64,000 nucleotides of DNA from Tigriopus japonicus (GCA_010645155.1 CM021315.1:1607053-1671052); one strand, 5' to 3'; numbered from the stretch's first letter, positions 44,416-58,900 are shown. A program made the numbers and translations. The notes: generated by a model from the sequence alone, not told the origin.

Positions 44416-47400
44416 GCCCCGTCTCTCCTCCGCTATTTCCTTGTGCGCATTTGTAATGGGTGTTGTTGAGTTGGAAAGAATGGTACATCACATGTCGCTG
44501 TCCCAGGGTAATCTCTATGGGCACAAAAGTATATCCTTCACCTTTCAGAAAGAGCAACGTTCTGTTGAGGATTGCGGTTGGTTATGTGTGCTCCGCTTTT
44601 TATCCGACGTCCAAAGCAAAGTGTTTGTTCTGGCCAACCATAGCACTCTAAATTTCCAACCGCCTTGCTCTGTTTGCACACCAACAATCCAGGTCTTACA
44701 GTCTTATAAACCTACTATTGAACATGGCTTTGAAATAAGGAGGGGAGAATCTCCATCCCAACAACATTCAACCCAGGAAGGTTCGTTCAACGAGGTAATG
44801 ATGGGCCGTCAAGCTTCCCTTTGTAACCCCTTTTCATCAGGTCTTGTTGAAATAACCACTAGGCATGTTGGTTGGTTGGTTGGATGGTTGGCCACGGAGA
44901 TGGAAGAGTGCCACTCAAGCGCCTGAGAAAACTCAACTCTCCAAATTCCACGAATACCCTAAAACCAGGTTGGTGGGTTTTGAGACGCCAATTAGAACAG
45001 CAGAGAATGGCCCGTTTTAAGACCCAAAGTTGCGCAAAAACAACACATGGGGTTTTCTGGCCTAAACTGCTCGTTTGTCATCATGAACATGGTGTAACGG
45101 TGTCAGTCTTTGTTCGTCTCATCATTGTGACCGTGCGTTTATCCACACTCTTCTGGGAAAGTTCACACTGGTTCTTGAAACTAAAATACCAAGCAAAAGT
45201 GCTCAAAGAACACTTGAAACATTGGCACCATTGGCACTTATTCCCACGAGGCAATCAAGGGAAAACAGCTCATTCATTCCCGGCAATAAGTGTCCACGAG
45301 TGGTTTTGGGGTTCGAGGACTGAATCCCTCGCCCATCTCTACTCCTTTGCCGTAGCCATACTTCATGTCGACCCTGGAACTGAGGGGAAAAAGCAGATAC
45401 TCTCATTTGACCCCTCCAAATGAGACGATGTTTCTTCAGGGTGGGGGTAAAGCCCAATCCAGACGCATTGCAAATTGACCCACTCCTAACAAAAGGTTCC
45501 AGAACAATGGACTAATTTTGAGTGGTCAAAAAAAGCACCATCACCAATGAGGTGATGAGATCATTGCTCTCTTCAGTTCTTCTTTTCCCTCTTTCCTAGT
45601 TTCCTCTTCCTGTCGATTTACGGTCAGACTAATTGCTGGTTTGCTTTATAATAGGCCTAATTGTATGTACCATTTATTTAATTACCTAAGATATATTACT
45701 AGCTTGCTCGAATATCTGAAAAGTTAGAAGATAGTAGAGTAGATTTAAGTTTATGAATGATCCGTCAAAGACGTAAAAGACGTCAATGTACGTAAGGTTC
45801 CGCGTATGCAATTGGAAAGGCAAGTGTGCCAAATTCACTGGCCTATTCTCGTTTCCGGTGCAGTGAAGCTTCCATCTAAATGAGACCAATGGGACCTTGT
45901 GCTGGCACTACACTGGGCAAGTATTCTGCACCAGCACTACTAATGGAAGCGAAGGAACCACTTCGCGGCATGCACGACGTAGCTTCCCTGCATATCTTCA
46001 TCGCGTTGGGGTTCGTCAATGGGAAGTCAAGGCAAATGACGTCGACTTTGCAAACAAGTTTCTCATGCCACCACCATCAACTTCGATGGAGGAGCAGGGT
46101 ATTGGCTTTTCCTTGGAGAATTAGGACCTCACATGGAACACAGGCCACAAAAATGGAACTCTTTCTTGCTTCTCTGATGGCTTTCTCTGGCCTGCTAGGG
46201 CTTTCGAAGGTATCTACATAAAGCTACTCCCTCGATGATGCATGGACGTAGTAAGTAGAACGAATTGCTCAAGCCAATACAAACATGAAACTGGTACAGG
46301 GGAAAACCAACGAGAGCACTAGATTCAATAGAACAACACTTCACATTCTGCCAGATAGTAGGTTACACGAATTGTACAATACAATTCTATGTATAAGGGT
46401 GTGTGGACTCGTACAAGTCAGAGGAATGACCCCCATTCTCGTTTAACGATGAGAAGCTAGCAAGCAAGCTATGCCAGAATAATGTTTGTCCACTCTCAAT
46501 GCAGATTGATGATCGAGGTCCAGAGAGATTGGACTCAGACTTGGTTTTATAGCCAGCTTTGTAGCGCCAGTATTGATGGTTGGGATCAGGATCGAGCTTC
46601 TTTTTCCTCTTTTCGATTGAGAACACTCGCACCAAAGATAATATTGGTGTTGATTCTGGGCAAGCCTATCTACCTATCGTTTGGACACGCCCAGGACTTT
46701 ATCTTTAGCAGCAAGAGCTTTTTCTACTGTGGTTTGTATCTTGTGGTAGGTATACCGGGTGCCTTGCAAAACACATTTAATGCGGTGTTCTGATAATGTT
46801 CTTTTGAAATGAAAAATGTTTGATTGACTTTGCTACCAATACCTTTTGTGCCAAGTGTGATGGTACAAAAACATTTAAAATTCGAAAAAAATTAGACATG
46901 AACACTTTGGTCTAGATAGATTTTTGAACTGTTGTTTGGTGGAAAAATCCCGTCATATTTTTTTGTGAATTTGACGCACTTGTTTTAGCTAAAACAGACT
47001 GACAGAACCAAAAAGTCACCCTGTATAACACAGTCTACACCAGGATCCTCGGCACGTTTCTACTACAACACCGATTTGTGGGTACGAGAACCCTGCCTAT
47101 TTATTTTGAAGGTGTAGAATTACCGTAATGGATTAGAAGGATTCTGATTATCTAAATTCGACACAATAATTGGGCGTTGGCCTCAGCTTTTTGGCTTTCA
47201 ACACGAAAACGGAACTCGTCCTGGTTGCTTCAAACTGACCATCCTCCATCTTTATGGGATGCATTTCTTTCGTTGTTAGTTAGAGCGTGAGGGTTGATCT
47301 GAATTTAAATCCCGCTCTCCGATACGTGTTTCGAAAGAATTTGTTTGAACACGTTTGGGCGACTTTACCTTGTTAGATGTCGTTCGCTCCCCAAGCTAAG

Positions 47401-47957
47401 CTTTGATAGTTGGCTACTTTACCTACCTTGGAATAGTGGCCCGTACACTCGAGTAATCTCGCTTATACCCGATGTTTGCTTACTCACATTGTTCTGTCAA
47501 CGCCTCACACTAGGGTGGGATCCGAGAATAGATGGATGGATGAACGAACGGATGGATGGAGGAGGGTTGGGTTGTTAGTCCCTGCCGTGAGCCTCAGTTG
47601 GAACGATGTTGTTGGGAAATACTGCTCCACTCTACACAAATCCTGTACGTTCAAGCATACTTGGCAATCAGCTTTCTTGTCCGGGTTTTGGACTTTTCTT
47701 AGAGAGAGGGGTGGTTTTTGCTCCATTTCTTGGCTCCTAATAGGACAGCCCATCCCCATGGGTTGGATCAGTGCTGCTGGCGCACGCTAACTGGCTTTTA
47801 TTATTATTCCCTGCAGAGCGCCAAGTGAGATCTAGGAGGAGGTGTTCTTGTACAGTAATTTGTGTTTGTCTGCCATCAGCACCTTTCCTTTGTTGTTTTT
47901 GTAAACGACGGGATTCCAGGGATTTCATTCAGAGGATTTTCCCCGGGCAGTGTTGCT

Positions 47958-47990
47958 GTCGTCGTCGTCGTCGTCGTTGTTGTTGTTGTT
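47958..47990 (+). repeat. (GTC)n(GTT)n microsatellite
   Basis: A compound tract of GTC units passing directly into GTT units, 33 bases in all. Confidence 0.88.
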
Positions 47991-50023
47991 AATGAAGATA
48001 CTGCTGTTGTCTTTAAAAAAGGCTAAAGGGAAAACCCAATGCCAAGTTTTTAGATTTGATTGAGCTTGCGTCTCTAGGTCGTTTCAGAATTCCCCGAGGC
48101 AATGTTGATTTTGTAAGAACTGATCAAGCAAACGAACAACCATCGACGGAACGGCGGCGTAATTAGAAGGGTTCAGAGTAAAAACACGCACAACCAATTT
48201 GCCGCTTGTTGTGCCATAATACTGAGGAATAATTGAGAGAGGTAGTTTTTATGGCAAGAATTGGCAAAAACCGTCTTCTATGGAAGAGCAAATCAAGGAA
48301 TCAAGGTGTTATTTTAGCTTAAAAGTGAAGCAGGGTAGACTCTTCTTTATTTTACGTTTTTCTCAATCTGGAATCTCCCTTAAATGGAAGGAAAAATACC
48401 AACCAGGCCTCTTGTATTCATTTAAAGCTCAGGAATTAGGTGGCCAGAAGGTCCAGGATAAGCAAGGAAAGAAGGATGCTAAAGACTTCTTTTTTGTTTC
48501 TCATGGGCATATTGGTTATCAAATCCCGGAAATTTGAATAAATGCAAGAAGCTTGCATTGTATTCTGGCTCTCATCAAACTAACTTACACTTACCTTTTT
48601 TGCTTCCAGGCTGAGAAAAACGCTCAAGAAAGAAGACTTTCTTGGCTTCACTTTTAAGCCAGAATTACACCTTAAGTTTTAACATGAAGGGTTTTGGAAA
48701 AAAAACTGCACGCCTGACCTCAAGACTTTTGGTCATAAAAATATCTTAAGCTTGAGTCTCCTCCAATGTCATTCCTTTCATTCAATTCATCGATATAATT
48801 GGCTTTTCCTTAAAGTTGAAAAACCATATTCAACGTATTTCTTAAGTTGCTAAAAAATGATCATTGACAAATTGAGTGTATTTTTTGTCAAATCAAGCGT
48901 AAACCAAGCAGAACCTAACCTGACAAGAACAAGCAAAATCTAAATAGTGAATATTCCTCCCTAATCTTCGTCGGTTTTTTTCAGGATGCCGGTCAATGCA
49001 ACATCTAAATGCAAAAACTGGAAGTCATATGAGAGTACGTAAATACGCTCAAGGGTTGGAAATGGTGGCCATAAATGCATGGAGGAAGCTAGAGAACTGT
49101 CATAAAGTACAAAAAGCTCGCCGCATGGACGTTGCTCGTTGCTTCGTTTCGTTTTTCTCTTATCTTTCTCACGGGCGAATGAAGAAATTTTCAGGGATAG
49201 TGTTGCGGAATTTGGTGCTTTGATAAGATTGCGCCAAAGACCTTAGCTCGCCTGCTCTTAATACCTTAGTCCTGGGGCAATAAAACGATCTGATCCGTTT
49301 GCTGAAGAGACCTTTACGGCTTACGAAGATTTACAACTGGCATGCTAATCAGGAGCTATTTCCCAGAAAACCGAGGAGGGAGCAAAAAGCTTCGACAGGA
49401 ATCGTCTTTGGGTTCGTCAGCTTATCGCTGTCGTTCTTAAACGGGTCCCGTTTTAGAATTGTCATTTCTCCTTTTTCTCTAAAGAAATGTCTTTTTGAGC
49501 CCTCACTTTTACAAGATGGGCATTAGTCATTTTTGTTTGTTTTCAACGACATTATGATCGAGGGGCTCAAAGTGATCCTTGGATCCACATAACTTGGGAA
49601 CTGTACCTGAAAGTCCAGCTTTTCCATTGAGTAAGCAAAACATCCGATATTTCAGTACGCTTTTCTCGTCAAGCTAATACGCTCCCAAGGTACAAAGTGC
49701 GTCTATTCCCCCTTATGCATGCTGGAAATAGGCATGCATGTTGTAAGTCCGCAGCCCTCGGAAAGTGGCTCGTATGTCATTTTTGATTAATTGCACACTT
49801 GTTCCGCTTTATGACTTTTTGAGCTAGAAATATGAACTCTACAACACAGACGAAGTGGGTTGGGCGCTTCCGAATGAGAATAAAGTGTAACAAGAGAACA
49901 AGGGGGAAGTCACCGTCAGAAAATGGCTCGATCGATGGTCCATCCATCCACCGGGTGTTTTGGCATTATCGTACACATCGACTGCATTGTTCAAGCTATA
50001 AGTGACTTTGTACTTGTTTGTGT

Positions 50024-50041
50024 GTTGTTGTTGTTGTTGTT
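50024..50041 (+). repeat. (GTT)6 microsatellite
   Basis: Six uninterrupted GTT units in noncoding DNA. Confidence 0.85.
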
Positions 50042-52428
50042 CATGATGTCGTGGCGTTGCCGGTGAATTATATGAAAAATTATGACCAAGGGATGTGGGG
50101 CAATTAAAAACTACTTATCTCTCAGAACGTGGAACTTGAGTTTCGATTTTTTTTTCAGGCTCTACTTCTTTTCGTTCTCGCTTTTGTCCGTATCCGAATC
50201 TTTATTGTTCGTCTTTAGCCTTTCTCAAACGACTTGGTAATCTTAAATTTTTCTCCTATTTCTCGGGTTTTATCTCTGGAACTTTTCTTTCTCAGGTTTC
50301 GTTTCAAGCCTTCCTTCTCGAATTGGATCCGCGTCTGGCTCAAGGAAAAAATACCACGGACTAACTGACGAAGATCCAAAGGAAAAAATCGAGAAAACTC
50401 GGGAAATCCGAGTGGGGAAGATCAACTTGTGCCTCCACAAGGGTCTGAACGAAAAAAAAATCTGGGCGGATCGAATTGCTAATTCATTTCGAATTATGCA
50501 AATCCTGACACAAGGTTCTGCACAGGGGACTTGCTCGCTCCAACTCTGGGTTCGTGTTCAAGTGGTGAAACTCTTCTCGACGTTTTTGCCCGATACCAGC
50601 CAGCCCACCGATCAACCAACCAACCAACCAACTCAAAAACCATCTAAGATCAAGAAATGGCAAATGTTGTGGCCCCTCTTCGAGGTCTGAGGATGCAGGC
50701 GGAAAGTAATTTCAAGATTCGTTCACCCTGTCGATAGTATTGAAGAAAGAGGGGAGATATCTGTCAATTTCTTGCTTAACTCCGAACTCGCTAGTAAATC
50801 GAGGAATAAGGATTTGGGCCAACAAAAAATGCACTTGACACAATTTCGTGCACAGACAGCCGACATTAGCAATACCACCATCAACAAACGAGAATTTTAA
50901 TCAGCCAACATTTTATAGCCTTCTTCAAATGAATGCGATCCAATTCACTTTCCGCAGAAACGTGGGCGAGTTTTCTCGGGGATTTACAAAAAGAAGGCCT
51001 GAGAAAAAACACTCATCTGGAGATAACACGTGATGCTGTAACAGATAAGGTTCATCAACATCATGATCATCATGATAATCCCATTCCCTTGTTTCTGACT
51101 CAAAACAACCGTCATAGATTATTGCCACTCACACCCCTGTGAATGCACGACACGAGAAGGTAAAAACGGGTATTTGGCCAGGTGGAATTCAGCAGAGGAT
51201 ACATTCTGTAGATTCTGTGCAATGTCTGCTCAACAAGAAGGAGTGCTCTAGTAAGTTTAAGGATGAACAGTGAGAGCGCGAGATGCATCCCATCAATTGG
51301 AAAGTAACCCCTCCGGCCTCAAAACCCCCAATAGAAGGCTAATGAGCTTTAAAAAACTCGAGGGGTTCACCTGATCAAGAATCTTGCGGTGCTTTTTTTT
51401 TGTCACGAATGGACAATTTTAACTTGAACAGGCATTCCTTGACAGTGATGGAGTCACTTATCCTGGATCTCGTGATAATGACCCTTTCCAGACAATAAGA
51501 AAGTCGATTTCAAAAATGCCCCCAATGACAACATTCAAAACGACATGGACAAAAATGACAAAATGAGCAGGATTTTAGAACCAACAATGCGTAATCGACC
51601 AAATAAAACGATGTAAATAAAATTCATGGCTTCAGTATATTTCAAATCGCTCAGTTAGGTCAGTTTTTATCACAGAATTTAGAAGAGACTACTTTGTTTG
51701 ACATGCATGTCAGTGTCTTTACAAGTCATACTTTTGACACGGGTTGGCGAATAGACCGATTTGTCACATTCAGGTAGAATAAATTTATATTGTGGAGGAT
51801 GAACATGCAAGAAAGGGTTGAACAATGAGGCCATAACAGAATGACCATATTAGGTGCCATACTGCAACCTACTTAAGTCTGGTCGTGGCACGCCAATGAA
51901 ATAGGCCTAACAAGATGGTTGGTTGTTCGTGCTCATGTGGATCATTTCCAGAGATGAGTGAGTCTGTCAAGTTCGTTTCACTTCGGCAGTGAGTCGCTCA
52001 TTGGAGCGGAAAATTCGTTAAGAGGGGACCTAGTTAAAACCATTTTCGTCGTTGTCTGGGCTTGAATTGGTGGTGTTGGTTGGGGAGTGAAGGCACCAGA
52101 CGGAACATCAACTTGAGTGGGGGGCACTTGGATTATTATCGGCTGAGATTAAAATGTAGGCACGCAAGTGTGAATGAGTGAGTAGCCCTAAAAAGGGACT
52201 TCCATCTTTTCTCCTGGCTCTCCTTTGATGAACCGTGTGGCATCATCAGAAGTGATTTTTTCCCCTCTTCCGCCTCGTTCTGCTTAACCATAGGTCGTCC
52301 ATCAAAAGCCGTCGTATTTCATCAAACAACCTACTCTTGATTGCCAGTAGCATATTAGACACACATGGGTTCCGTTTTTTGTCGTGGAGGCGAAAGGTGG
52401 AAGTGGGCAAGCATTTTTCTTCACTCTG

Positions 52429-52908
52429 TCACTCAATTTGAGCTTCGTTCAAGTTGCGCCCATCGACACTGTCTCGTCGTCCTTTAGTGTTTTCAAGTCC
52501 CCTCGGGACTGGAAAGGAACTAGAGGAAAGTGAAGATAAGTTGCGAGATCCTGCTCCGTTTTCCCCCAATCCACGTGTCGAGGAGGATGGGGTGCCAGTT
52601 GTTGTTGCTGCTGGAGGACCCGGGTAACCCAGGTTTTTACGTTGCAGGAAAAGATGGATCTCCCGGAAAGACGGCCTTGAGGTGGCATCTTGTTTCCAGC
52701 ATTCACACATAAGCTCGTAAAGGTCCTTGGGGCAATTGGGTGGTTGCTCCAAGCGATTTCGCATCCTCTCCGACACTCTGAGAGCGTGCAATTCTTCAAT
52801 CAATTGAGCGTCGTCCAAGGTGGCGTACGGTCTAATACTGGCAAATTGCAGAATCTCCCAGAGTACCACACCGAAACTCCAGACATCTGACTTCATTGTA
52901 TATTTACC
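52429..52908 (-). CDS. Ddr: DDR exon 10: kinase C-lobe and tail
   Basis: It encodes GKYTMKSDVWSFGVVLWEIL, CWKQDATSRPSF and the end of the kinase. A Ser/Gly/Pro-rich tail of about 60 residues, not seen in human DDRs, ends at a TGA. The acceptor is TTTCTCCAG. Confidence 0.9.
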   Translation of the reverse strand, partial: GKYTMKSDVWSFGVVLWEILQFASIRPYATLDDAQLIEELHALRVSERMRNRLEQPPNCPKDLYELMCECWKQDATSRPSFREIHLFLQRKNLGYPGPPAATTTGTPSSSTRGLGENGAGSRNLSSLSSSSFPVPRGLENTKGRRDSVDGRNLNEAQIE

Positions 52909-55900
52909 CTGGAGAAAGAAATGAATGTTAAACACAGGCGATGACAACATTAGCGAGCAATAGACGAGGCCGACAGACAGAAAGACCGTCCAAAGGGAAG
53001 AAGTAAAGAACGATCGAGTTCATACCCTCAGTACGACCGCTACTGCAGTTCTCTCGTAGTTCTTACTCCGTCCACCACTCAGACGGTTGGGAGTGGGGAG
53101 ATTGAATTCTGTTCGAGCCGTTTGCCTTTATCGCCATCATGACTCAAAAAACTTTTGACAAATGTCTGCTAAGAAAACAGCCTTGAAGAAAAATGAACCC
53201 AGAACACCCATTTTAAGTAGGGCATGATCGTTGGCGAGCTTCCCTCGTTCACTGTAGTAGATTTAAGCATAGTTTTCGTTGAAGCCCTCTCAACGTGTGT
53301 GCATCACACTATTACACAAATTTCCAATCGACGTTCGTGAGCTGTACATATTTAGACGGGCTCCGAGAAAAAAAAGTTCTACCCAGCCCAATAACGATTT
53401 CCGGGTCTGTTCCTTTTCTTTGTTTTGAGCATCAAAGGCCAATTTCCAATGAAAGATGACAAGGTGCGTGCTCCTGGGGTCCAAACACAACGAATGCCAA
53501 CATTAGAGCAAACAAAAAATTCCTTCTTTCCTTCTCCATTCCGAATGAATGACAATTGACAAGTTGAGATTAGAATTTGGAGTTCGTTGGCACGCCGCCA
53601 TGCACTTACCCCTACGATTGATTCCCAGGCCATCCAGCGAATCGGAACGAGATGATTGTCCATGTCCACGTAGTCGCGATCATAAATGGGGTTGTCTCTT
53701 CCAATGTCTCCGATCTTGACGTGATACCCTCGGCCCACCACACAATTCCTGCGACAGAGACACAAAGGAAATTCAATTCATACATTCGGCGTTGCTGGTT
53801 CATTGGGAGAAGCATACGTAGATATCTCCCACACCGACTTAACCAAACCCTCCCCGCCCTTTCAAGTAAGTTTCCTTATGCTCCTGCAATGCATTCACAA
53901 TGGTCGAGGAGGCCGACCAACCATCCAACCAACCATCTATCTTTCTTGGGTTTAGACCTACAAACACAAGTGTAAAGCAATGAGATGACAGGACCAGAAG
54001 CTCCCTGGAAAACCATGGAAGAACTATTGAACAAAGGATTTCTCGTTCTTGGGGAGTCGCTATTTCAACTCGTTTGGTCCAACCGACAACTAGTCGTAAT
54101 ATTCTGTGCATGCCAAATTAGGCGCATCCAACTACCAATTATCATGATTATGATTAATATTAAAGTGCTAGTACGGACCAGGAATGATGATGGGGCCAGT
54201 TTGAAAATCTGACCCACCGTAGGCAATAATATGCATTAGGAAGAATTCCCATCGTGTAATCATCTTGATTGCTAATGAGGTCGGGGAGTTAAGCTTGAGC
54301 ATAAACGGATGATGGAGAGGATCCCACTAACAATCTCTTTTCGTCAAGAGGTGCTTGAGACTTCTCATTCCGTTTTCCCTGGCGCTCCCTCGGTCGCTCG
54401 GGTCGATGGAATGATGGAACCACCATGTGAGACAGCTTCGGCTGCTGCTACTGCAACTGTACCCCAATCACAGAAAACGTGGCAAGAAGCGGGAAGGGCG
54501 AAATTTTGAATGAAATGTACAGAAAAGTCATCCAAGCGAAAAATGGAAAAAGGGTCTCGAGCAAAGTAATCTTCCCAAAAGTCTAGTGAGACAGGCGGGA
54601 AGGCAAGGAAATTGGAGAACTGCGCTCCATGGAACTTGATTGTACAGTAGAAGGCTTTGGGTAACCGTACGTACATGCGTAGTCTACTGCTTCCCGGCTA
54701 TATGTATGTACTGTCTGCTTGACGCAGAGCGAGAACCTAGAAATATCGTGAGATATGCTCGAGGCTAATAGCCTAATAGCACGTATAATAATACACACTC
54801 CACAAGACCGAGGAATGGAAGGGCTCGGGAAAATGATATCGGCACGCATTTTCTTGGCCATTTAAACTTTTACTCAATAGCTCAGAATTCGCCTAGATTG
54901 TTGAACCTATCCAGCACTAAACCCCAATTTTGAGACAAGAGTAAGAAACGGCGTTAGACCGTCAATATGTCATCAAGGATATCCAAGTTCTCGAGTTCTG
55001 TTCTTCATCTGTCCATTCAAGTGCATAAAAACCCTTGAAGAGGCCAGAAAAGCGTAATGACAAGATAGCGAGGACTATGATGATCTATGGTGGACGTTTA
55101 TGAAGACTCCCACTTTCCACGATCAGACTGTTGGGCAATAAAATTCGGGTAATCATCGCAGTTTCTTCTTTAAGACCCAATAAGCACCCGGAGAAATCAT
55201 GCGAGTGGAAGGAAGCTCGCCCACACATTCAGTGTGCATCGGGTTGATGAACTTGTTTGATGAACGAGTGCCCCTGCACGCAAATATAAGTAAAAAAACT
55301 GGTCTCTCATTCTTAAAGAAGGCTGAAAATCGCAGATTCGTTTCGTCAAACCGTTGAACGAAAAAGACTGGCTCGAAGCTTGTTGCATCGATCCGTTCAT
55401 GATGAAAGAGTCCAATGCGATGGGATGACGATAAGTAGATAATGATATGCAAACGATTTTCCGCCTCAACGGAACCCAAATCGTGACTTTGATCGAACTT
55501 TAATGATCAGCATTATAGCGGGGGAAAACATCTCCGGCCTACGAGATTAGTCATGAAGTCTATCTAACAGCCCAGGCCAAGTGTGTGTGTGTGTGTGTGC
55601 TAAGCACACTGTGTAGATGGGAAGCTCAAGCGCTTGGACAACCCGAAGATCTTTATCAGGCCTTAAACGAAACCATTCCGCCTCAAGACTTTCACTGGGC
55701 AAGTAAGTAGGTAGGTAAGCATCGACATGACATACGGGCCGCCGAACGAACGGGTGACGACGTATGTAACTCGATCAAAGACTTCCAAGCACCTCTAGCT
55801 CGCTCAAACGCACACACACATGCTTTAAAAGTCATAAAACGCACTGTGGTAAAGGTTAACCAACGAACATGTGGCATAAATCTACTAAAGATAGCTAAAA

Positions 55901-58900
55901 TATCTGAAAAGATCTCCAATCTCTTACCGGGTTGCCAAGTCTCGATGCACAAAGTTTAATGCTTCCATGTATCTCATTCCTGACGCAATTTGCGAGCAGA
56001 AATGGAGAAGAGTACCAAAGCTCAAAGTTCGTGTTCCAGTTGGTACATGGGCCAAGGTATCGGGCAGATGGGAGCGTAAAAACTGGTTGAGATCATTCAA
56101 TTCCAAATACTCCAAGGCCACAAAGTGGGGGTCTTGCGATGTGCACAAACCCACCACGCGAGATATATTGGGATCATCCAATGCTGACAGGAGACGAGCT
56201 TCTTGAATGAACTCGGTCCTGAAAAGAGAGGAGGGAAAATAAGATCTCGTGTTGCCTTCATTCTCAATTACTGAACATGTCACGCCTCAGACCTATAATT
56301 TGATTACGACAAGTGAGCGTTGGAGCGCTTGGATTCTATCATTTGCTGTCTCGAAAAGGAAAAACGAATTTGCGTACGTACATCTAGAGGAGTAGGTACG
56401 GATCATCTAACTCGCATGAATCTGATCTCGTTTTAAACTATCCCCCTCGTATTTTAATGATGGCATTATGCTTTTCAGTAGACAGCGTTTAATCAGTTGG
56501 GGGTCAGTTTAGCGCCCACATGGAGAGCAAGAGATGGAAACGAATGGGTTCCAAAATCGAGAGCAACATGAGCATGCTCCGAATGGAGATGAATAGATGG
56601 ATAGGTTGGTGAATGATAGTAGGTGCATGCACACTTACTTCTCAGCCGAACTCGCGGACTCTGAGAGAAATTTCACAGCCACCAAAGTCTTAGAGCGAGG
56701 GTCCACTTCCGCCAAGGGTTGCCCATACTCAGGAAGTCCGTGAGCATCTGCGATCCACACCGTGCCAAAAGCGCCTTCAGAGAGTCTTTGTCGTAATGAG
56801 AGATGACTGGTGGTGATCCCCGGCACCAGATGGCTTTGCAACTTCGAGGCCAAAAGTCGCTGAGGATCGTGGACTACTTCATCCTCCACAGTCTACAATG
56901 GAATCAGTCACTTAGTTTGGAGGGATTCGTTCGTTGGCACATACACACATCGTCGTTCCAAAGATCTTCGTTTGAGAGATCATGAACCAAAAAGAGTTCG
57001 AGCATCTGCATAGGGTGAATCTAGTGTACTACTACTACATTAGGACGTCGTGAAAACATGTTTATTTTCTTTTTCCCGACTAAGGTACACTTGACTCGTA
57101 GTTGACTTGCTCTTCACACATTTGAGATCTCAAATTATTTAAACTCTAGCTCCGTCCAGTAAGCCTTGTTTCTTCTTTCTCGTTTTCACCATGGACGAAG
57201 AGTATTTATTTGAAGAAAAGTACCGTCCGTAAATCAGTTAGTAGTATCTCTTGGCCTGAGTCAACATGATTACAGGGCCATTTGGCAAAATTGGGAAAGA
57301 AAGACGACTAAACTTACATTAGAGTGGAGCCGGGAGTGGGTTTGTTGCTGTTGTTGTTGCTGGAATTGCCGATCCCGGTGAGAAGGCGACGGTTTCGGAA
57401 GTTGCGAGGACGAAGAACATCTAGAGCCACTCGAAGGGGTAGTCGATGAAGACCCAGTGGAAGTTCGGGTGTGACGGGGAGGAATTGGTACGGCATAATC
57501 ACCTCCAGATGCATCTACAACAAATTTGATCAATTTACTCTCCTCGTCATGAAGGGAAGAAGAAAGGCGGCCCTCATTGATTAAACGTATCAATGACTAA
57601 CCTACCTGACAATAGCGACTGCTTGATAAGAGTGTCGTCGAAATCGCCACAAAACCCGTAGCCGTAATAAGGGCTATGCCTGACGGAGTGGAATGGTTCG
57701 GTGTAGGTGGCAGGCTCAGAGTAAACAGCCTCCTTTTTGAGAGGGGGTGGAGGTTGAGACGTGGGAGGAGGAGGCACTTGAAGGCGTGGCACTGGTGGAA
57801 ACAGCCGCCGAGATTCCATTGGCGATGCTGCACTGTGAAGTGACCCATCTCGATTGGCCACCGAGTATAGATTATGAGTGGGGGAGTTGGAATAACGAAT
57901 CGAATGGGCGGCACCAATAAGATGATTATGTGGGTTAGCGCACGGCTCGTCTCGATATTGCGGGGGGCCGGAAAAAGTAGCTTGTCGCCCTGATGATCCA
58001 CTGGAACCCGTGTCTGAGGGCCCAGCGTAGGTCAGGGGATGGGCCTCGGGATAGTGCAAAGCCATTTTGGCTGCCAAACCATCGGGGTCCGAATTTTGCT
58101 TTCTGTGTCTGACAATAAGAAAGATGACGGCCGTCAAGACCAAAATAACAACCGTAAGGACGCCAATGATAATGGGCATGAATGCCGAGTCTTCATTAGG
58201 ATTGATAGCCGAGCCTGTGGCCTCTTTAGACGCGGTCCCAGAGGCTTGGGTTTCAATCACATCCGAGCTCTTTCCGTTAGATTGTCGGTTCTTTTTAATC
58301 GGGCCCACCACGTTGTTGTTGTCGTCCTCGTCGTCGTTGTTGTTGTTGTCGTAGTCGTTGGCCTCTTTTTCATTCTGAGCTTCAACTTCAAGCGTGTAGT
58401 TTCCCCGAGCTAAGCTCGACTCAAAGGCCACCTCTGAGATCATGATCCATTTGGAGGCAAAATATAATTGAAGTTTAACGTATTTGCCAATTCTCCGATG
58501 AAGCTTGACCGACACATTGCGAGGCTGCTCAATTATGGAATCCTCCATGGGCATGAAGATGAGGGGATCTCCGCGAAGGATATTTTTTCCGATCGAAAAC
58601 ATGACTTTGACCTCCTTATAGAGCCTCACATCTCGAGTGAATTGATTATTTGTGTAAATATGGACATGATGGAACTCGCGGACATCGTCAAATTCGAATT
58701 CGATTTCAATCATTTCCCGCGAGGGCGATTTCTTCCACCCGACCCAACCGCGATCTGTAAAAGGAATAATGAATTCAATTGACTTTATTGAAGAGGTTTT
58801 CAGCCGAATCATTCTATTCAGGTGGCTTTGCGTACATGCAATCAATCGTCGTCCCTCGGCAATGAGAACGAACGAAGTCGAACGAACTGCAAGCAACCCT

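Larger units (their letters stand above)
27181..52428. other. 25-kb stretch with no supportable gene
   Basis: I found no ORF with family resemblance, no tRNA, and no exon series on either strand. The longest open frames (up to 183 codons near 44872-45423) look random in composition. The DNA contains many microsatellites and recurrent TTGG/CCAA tracts (near 28129, 36183, 39106, 44867 and 50613). It could be a long intergenic regulatory domain, or introns of a gene whose small exons I cannot see. The last part is the 3' flank of the receptor gene. Confidence 0.5.

Noticed and set aside
44872..45423. A 183-codon frame on the plus strand
   Set aside because: Its composition looks random (many Trp, His, Lys, no domain), and it starts in a TTGG repeat.
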